8,356 bases of DNA. Origin: JBEIFW01 sp044370695. GTDB lineage: Bacteria; Actinomycetota; Acidimicrobiia; Acidimicrobiales; Ilumatobacteraceae. Both the position numbers and the translations under genes were made by a program. The stretch lies in contig JBILVB010000162.1 in the NCBI GenBank assembly GCA_044370695.1, forward strand, positions 1 to 8,356. Reading direction: 5' to 3'. Within the stretch, counting starts at the first letter, position 1; the number at the start of each line of letters is the position of its first letter. Shown one piece after another: positions 6,960 to 8,356 of this stretch. The notes beneath the pieces are model-generated. The model saw nothing but the letters and a program-made list of their open reading frames with translations, searched no databases and was not told the origin of the DNA.

Positions 6960-6972
6960 CGACCGGTTTGGC

Positions 6973-7833
6973 ATGCGCACCGGAGACCAGGTCGCGCCCG
7001 GGTCGGTCGACGACCTCGTGGCAGCTCATGTCAATCTCGTCCGCGCCATCGTCGGCGACGTGGCGGCTCGCGTGCCTCGGCACGTGAATCGGGACGACCT
7101 GTACTCCGCCGGGCTCTCCGGGCTCGTGCAGGCCGCCCAGACGTGGCGAAGCGACCGAGGTGTTCCCTTCGACCGCTTCGCCCGGGTCCGCATCCGCGGT
7201 GCCATCGTCGACGAACTGCGCTCGCTCGATTTCCTGTCCCGGACGACCCGTACGAACGCCCGCCGCGTCGAGGCGGCCGACGAGCGTCTGCGGGCGCGGC
7301 TCGGCCGAGACGCGTCCGACGACGAGGTCGCCGCGGAGCTCGGCTGCGGGCGTGAGGTCGTGGCGCAACTCCGTGCCGACATGTCGCGCGCCAGCATGGT
7401 CCGCTTCGACGCCGACCCGTCCGGGCCGGTCCAGCCGCCGGCGGATCCGTCCGACGGACCGGACGCGTTGCTGCTCGACCAGGAACTGCGTGGGTATCTG
7501 CACGACGCCGTGCTGTCGTTGCCGGAGCGTCTGCGTCACGTGGTGGTCGAGTACTTCTTCGAGAACCGCGAGATGCAGAGCATCGCGGTGGATCTCGGCG
7601 TGTCGCTGTCCCGGGTGTCGCAGCTCTGTGCCGAGGCGCTCGACCTGCTGCGCGAGGGCCTCGACGCACAACTGAGCCCGCCACCGGCGCCGGTCGAGCT
7701 CCCCCGGGGTCGTGCGGCGCGACGGCGGGCCGCCTACGTGGCGGCGGTCTCCGAGGCGTCGACCCACCGGACCCGGCTCAACGCCGACCCCGAGCAGTTC
7801 GCCGAGCGCTTGGCCCGTCAGCGCAGCGCCTGA
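6973..7833 (+). CDS. fliA: FliA/WhiG-class (sigma-28) RNA polymerase sigma factor
   Basis: The product has 286 residues. Region 2 is clear: LVAAHVNLVRAIVGDVAARVPRHVNRDDLYSAG (15-47), then GVPFDRFARVRIRGAIVDELRSLDFLSR (63-90), the RIRGAI-DELR signature of group 3 FliA/SigD/WhiG factors. Region 3 covers about 99-145. Region 4 is LPERLRHVVVEYFFENREMQSIAVDLGVSLSRVSQLCAEALDLLREGL (183-230), with the DNA-reading helix VSLSRVSQLCAEAL. A basic tail of about 55 residues follows (231-286, with RGRAARRRAAY), longer than the usual 240-260-residue family. It directs RNA polymerase to late flagellar promoters, flagellin being the nearest candidate. ATG 6973 is chosen because region 2 starts 14 codons later; ATG 6937 would add 12 residues (MECPRPGADRFG), and neither has a standard ribosome site. 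WhiG is the main alternative name; the flagellar setting favours FliA. Confidence 0.92.
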   Translation: MRTGDQVAPGSVDDLVAAHVNLVRAIVGDVAARVPRHVNRDDLYSAGLSGLVQAAQTWRSDRGVPFDRFARVRIRGAIVDELRSLDFLSRTTRTNARRVEAADERLRARLGRDASDDEVAAELGCGREVVAQLRADMSRASMVRFDADPSGPVQPPADPSDGPDALLLDQELRGYLHDAVLSLPERLRHVVVEYFFENREMQSIAVDLGVSLSRVSQLCAEALDLLREGLDAQLSPPPAPVELPRGRAARRRAAYVAAVSEASTHRTRLNADPEQFAERLARQRSA

Positions 7834-7859
7834 CCCCGTCGCTCCCCCCGAAATCGCTC

Positions 7860-7886
7860 CCGAGGCCCCGCTCGTCGGGGCCTCGG
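7860..7886 (+). terminator. strong hairpin after fliA, likely terminator
   Basis: CCGAGGCCCCG (7860-7870) and CGGGGCCTCGG (7876-7886) are perfect reverse complements of 11 nt with a CTCGT loop, beginning 26 nt after the fliA stop. There is no following T-run, as is common for actinobacterial intrinsic terminators, so termination is probable but not certain. The 3' arm is also the start of the first tandem repeat copy. Confidence 0.65.
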
Positions 7887-7991
7887 TCGCGTGCGGTCCC
7901 CGCTCGTCGGGGCCTCGGTCGCGTGCGGTCCCCGCTCGTCGGGGCCTCGGTCGCGTGCGGTCCCCGCTCGTCGGGGCCTCGGTCGCGCGGT
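7870..7991. repeat. 32-bp perfect tandem repeat, about 3.7 copies
   Basis: Copies start at 7870, 7902, 7934 and 7966. The first three are identical over all 32 bases. The fourth matches 22 bases (7966-7987), then loses TG and continues CGGT before diverging. Each unit starts GCTCGTCGGGGCCTCGG and ends GCGGTCCCC. The end of one unit and the start of the next form CCCCG-CTCGT-CGGGG, so each junction (for example 7898-7912) repeats a shorter form of the terminator hairpin. The unit length is not a multiple of three, and no reading frame is kept through it. There are no spacers, so it is not a CRISPR array. Confidence 0.95.
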
Positions 7992-8041
7992 GACGGCCGT
8001 CGCGAATCGACCGGCGGATCCGTGACCATGAGGAAACCTGG

Positions 8042-8062
8042 AAGGAGCGTTGGGTCCTCCTT
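8042..8062 (+). promoter_or_regulatory. leader hairpin with anti-Shine-Dalgarno arm
   Basis: AAGGAG (8042-8047) pairs with CTCCTT (8057-8062) over a 9-nt loop. The segment CCTCC (8056-8060) can instead pair with GGAGG at 8110-8114 or with GGAGG of the flagellin ribosome site (8153-8157). This matters only if the flagellin transcript starts upstream of about 8040, which is unknown. Confidence 0.3.
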
Positions 8063-8065
8063 GCT

Positions 8066-8092
8066 GGAACGGGTGTCTCGGATGCCCGATTG
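8066..8092 (+). promoter_or_regulatory. weak sigma-28-like promoter candidate for flagellin
   Basis: CCCGATTG (8085-8092) matches five of eight positions of the FliA-type -10 (GCCGATAA), including the CCGAT core. GGAA (8066-8069) sits 15 nt upstream, where TAAA is expected, and matches two of four. If used, RNA would start near 8100, directly before the AGGAG-loop hairpin. This is the best candidate seen, but it is poor. Confidence 0.25.
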
Positions 8093-8093
8093 G

Positions 8094-8122
8094 CGCCGTA
8101 GCTGTCGCAGGAGGCGACGGCG
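8094..8122 (+). promoter_or_regulatory. candidate CsrA binding hairpin in flagellin leader
   Basis: GTCGC (8104-8108) and GCGAC (8114-8118) form a perfect stem presenting AGGAG as the loop. An outer CGCC (8094-8097) with GGCG (8119-8122) can extend it, leaving a 6-nt bulge. CsrA proteins prefer GGA within a hairpin loop, and this is that shape. It lies about 45 nt upstream of the flagellin ribosome site. Confidence 0.5.
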
Positions 8123-8150
8123 ACCGGCCCACGGACGGACCGGGATCATC

Positions 8151-8160
8151 ACGGAGGAGA
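8151..8160 (+). promoter_or_regulatory. flagellin ribosome binding site, possible second CsrA site
   Basis: GGAGGAG (8153-8159) is a strong Shine-Dalgarno with GGAGG 7 nt from the GTG at 8165. It supports that GTG as the start. It contains two overlapping GGA triplets in ACGGAGGAGA, so CsrA bound here would block ribosomes directly. Confidence 0.75.
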
Positions 8161-8164
8161 CGCA

Positions 8165-8356
8165 GTGGCTCTTCGGATCAACACCAACGTTGCGGCACTG
8201 AACGCGTACCGCAACCTCAACGCCACCGACTCGATGATGTCGAAGTCGTTGGAGAAGCTGTCGTCGGGGTTCCGGATCAACCGGGCGGCCGACGACGCGG
8301 CGGGCCTGGCCATCTCGGAAGGCCTGCGCAGCCAGATCAACGGGTTGAAGGTGTCG
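8165..8356 (+). CDS. fliC: flagellin, 3'-partial
   Basis: The first 64 codons are in the window. They begin MALRINTNVAALNAYRNLNATDSMMSKSLEKLSSGFRINRAADDAAGLAISEGLRSQINGL, the conserved D0/D1 N-terminal helix of bacterial flagellin, with the LSSG-x-RIN-A-DDAAGLAIS signature intact. Flagellin is exported unfolded and polymerises into the filament. The start is GTG 8165, with a strong ribosome site 7 nt upstream. The gene is downstream of fliA in the same direction but separated by the terminator-repeat region, so it likely has its own promoter. In Bacillus the equivalent gene (hag) follows csrA; here it lies instead beyond the divergent sigma factor gene. The rest of the gene lies outside the window, so variable-domain size is unknown. 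Confidence 0.97.
   Translation, partial: MALRINTNVAALNAYRNLNATDSMMSKSLEKLSSGFRINRAADDAAGLAISEGLRSQINGLKVS

Larger units (their letters stand above)
6843..6972. promoter_or_regulatory. divergent control region between the flagellar operon and fliA
   Basis: These 130 nt must hold the promoters for both the leftward operon and the rightward sigma factor gene. No convincing -35/-10 pair for a housekeeping sigma factor was found on either strand. A GCCGATCA box (6917-6924) resembles the -10 of FliA-type promoters on the + strand but has no TAAA-like partner at the right distance. The sequence GACCGGT occurs near both ends (6858-6864, part of the palindrome GACCGGTC, and 6961-6967). The region also contains a G-run cluster and two hairpins, listed separately. 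With a LuxR-type protein encoded on one side, an operator here is plausible but not identified. Confidence 0.5.
7834..8164. other. 331-nt non-coding region between fliA and flagellin
   Basis: No credible gene is present. In order the region holds a strong hairpin (7860-7886), a 32-bp tandem repeat (7870-7991), about 40 nt of unremarkable sequence including the palindrome CGGATCCG (8015-8022), and the probable flagellin leader with three structured or regulatory elements (8042-8062, 8094-8122, 8151-8160). A short open frame from ATG 8028 runs past the flagellin start in another frame; it is arginine-rich and is not accepted. Confidence 0.8.

Noticed and set aside
6265..6972. Long upstream extension of the fliA frame through the regulator gene
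   Set aside because: It runs antisense to the LuxR-type regulator and is Arg/Ser-rich; sigma region 2 begins shortly after ATG 6973.
7870..7991. CRISPR-like array
   Set aside because: The 32-bp units are directly abutting with no variable spacers, so this is a plain tandem repeat.
8051..8064. Sigma-54-like promoter (TGG ... TTGC) before flagellin
   Set aside because: The GG-to-GC spacing is one base short of the required distance, and sigma-54 is rare in actinobacteria.
7778..8152. - strand open frames crossing the 32-bp repeats
   Set aside because: The repeat forces a periodic Arg/Pro/Gly-rich translation in whichever frame is read; no ribosome site or homology-like feature supports a gene.
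8028..8201. Small ORF from ATG 8028 (57 codons) overlapping the flagellin start
   Set aside because: It is Arg-rich, has only weak upstream ribosome signals, and runs out of frame into the clear flagellin N-terminus.

Overview
The window is very GC-rich, with G/C-heavy third codon positions and several GTG starts, and looks like part of a flagellated actinobacterial chromosome. Three things support this: an aminotransferase of the actinobacterial HisC2/Pat type, a DinB/mycothiol-type helical domain fused to it, and a tandem universal stress protein. Motility genes in such a genome fit Acidimicrobiia or a similar lineage, but that placement is inference and not proven by the sequence.

Layout. 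(1) 1-2592, + strand: the 3' part of a PLP aminotransferase gene that also encodes a C-terminal DinB-like domain, then a two-domain universal stress protein. These look like housekeeping genes at the border of the motility locus. (2) 2630-6842, - strand: a compact flagellar operon read right to left: LuxR-type regulator, flgN, flgK, flgL, fliW, csrA. Three of the five junctions overlap by 1-4 nt (regulator/flgN, flgN/flgK, flgL/fliW). The other two gaps are 64 nt (flgK-flgL) and 30 nt (fliW-csrA). (3) 6843-6972: a divergent intergenic region with a G-quadruplex-type motif and two GC hairpins. (4) 6973-7833, + strand: a FliA/WhiG-class sigma factor. (5) 7834-8164: a 331-nt non-coding stretch holding a strong hairpin, a perfect 32-bp tandem repeat (about 3.7 copies), and then the flagellin leader. 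(6) 8165-8356, + strand: the start of a flagellin gene, cut by the window end.

How the genes fit together. FlgN is the export chaperone for FlgK and FlgL, which join hook and filament. FliA-class sigma factors transcribe late flagellar genes such as flagellin. CsrA and FliW form the post-transcriptional switch that in Bacillus controls flagellin translation. The flagellin leader here contains a GTCGC/GCGAC hairpin with an AGGAG loop about 45 nt upstream of a GGAGGAG Shine-Dalgarno. This is the arrangement expected of a dual-site CsrA target, so regulators and a likely target are both in the window. The gene order flgN-flgK-flgL-fliW-csrA matches Bacillus. The position upstream of flgN, where Bacillus has the anti-sigma factor gene flgM, is taken by a LuxR-type regulator whose receiver domain lacks the phospho-acceptor Asp and the conserved Lys. 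No flgM is visible. The most interesting candidates for new biology are this degenerate regulator facing fliA, the CsrA-type leader of flagellin, and the aminotransferase-DinB fusion.
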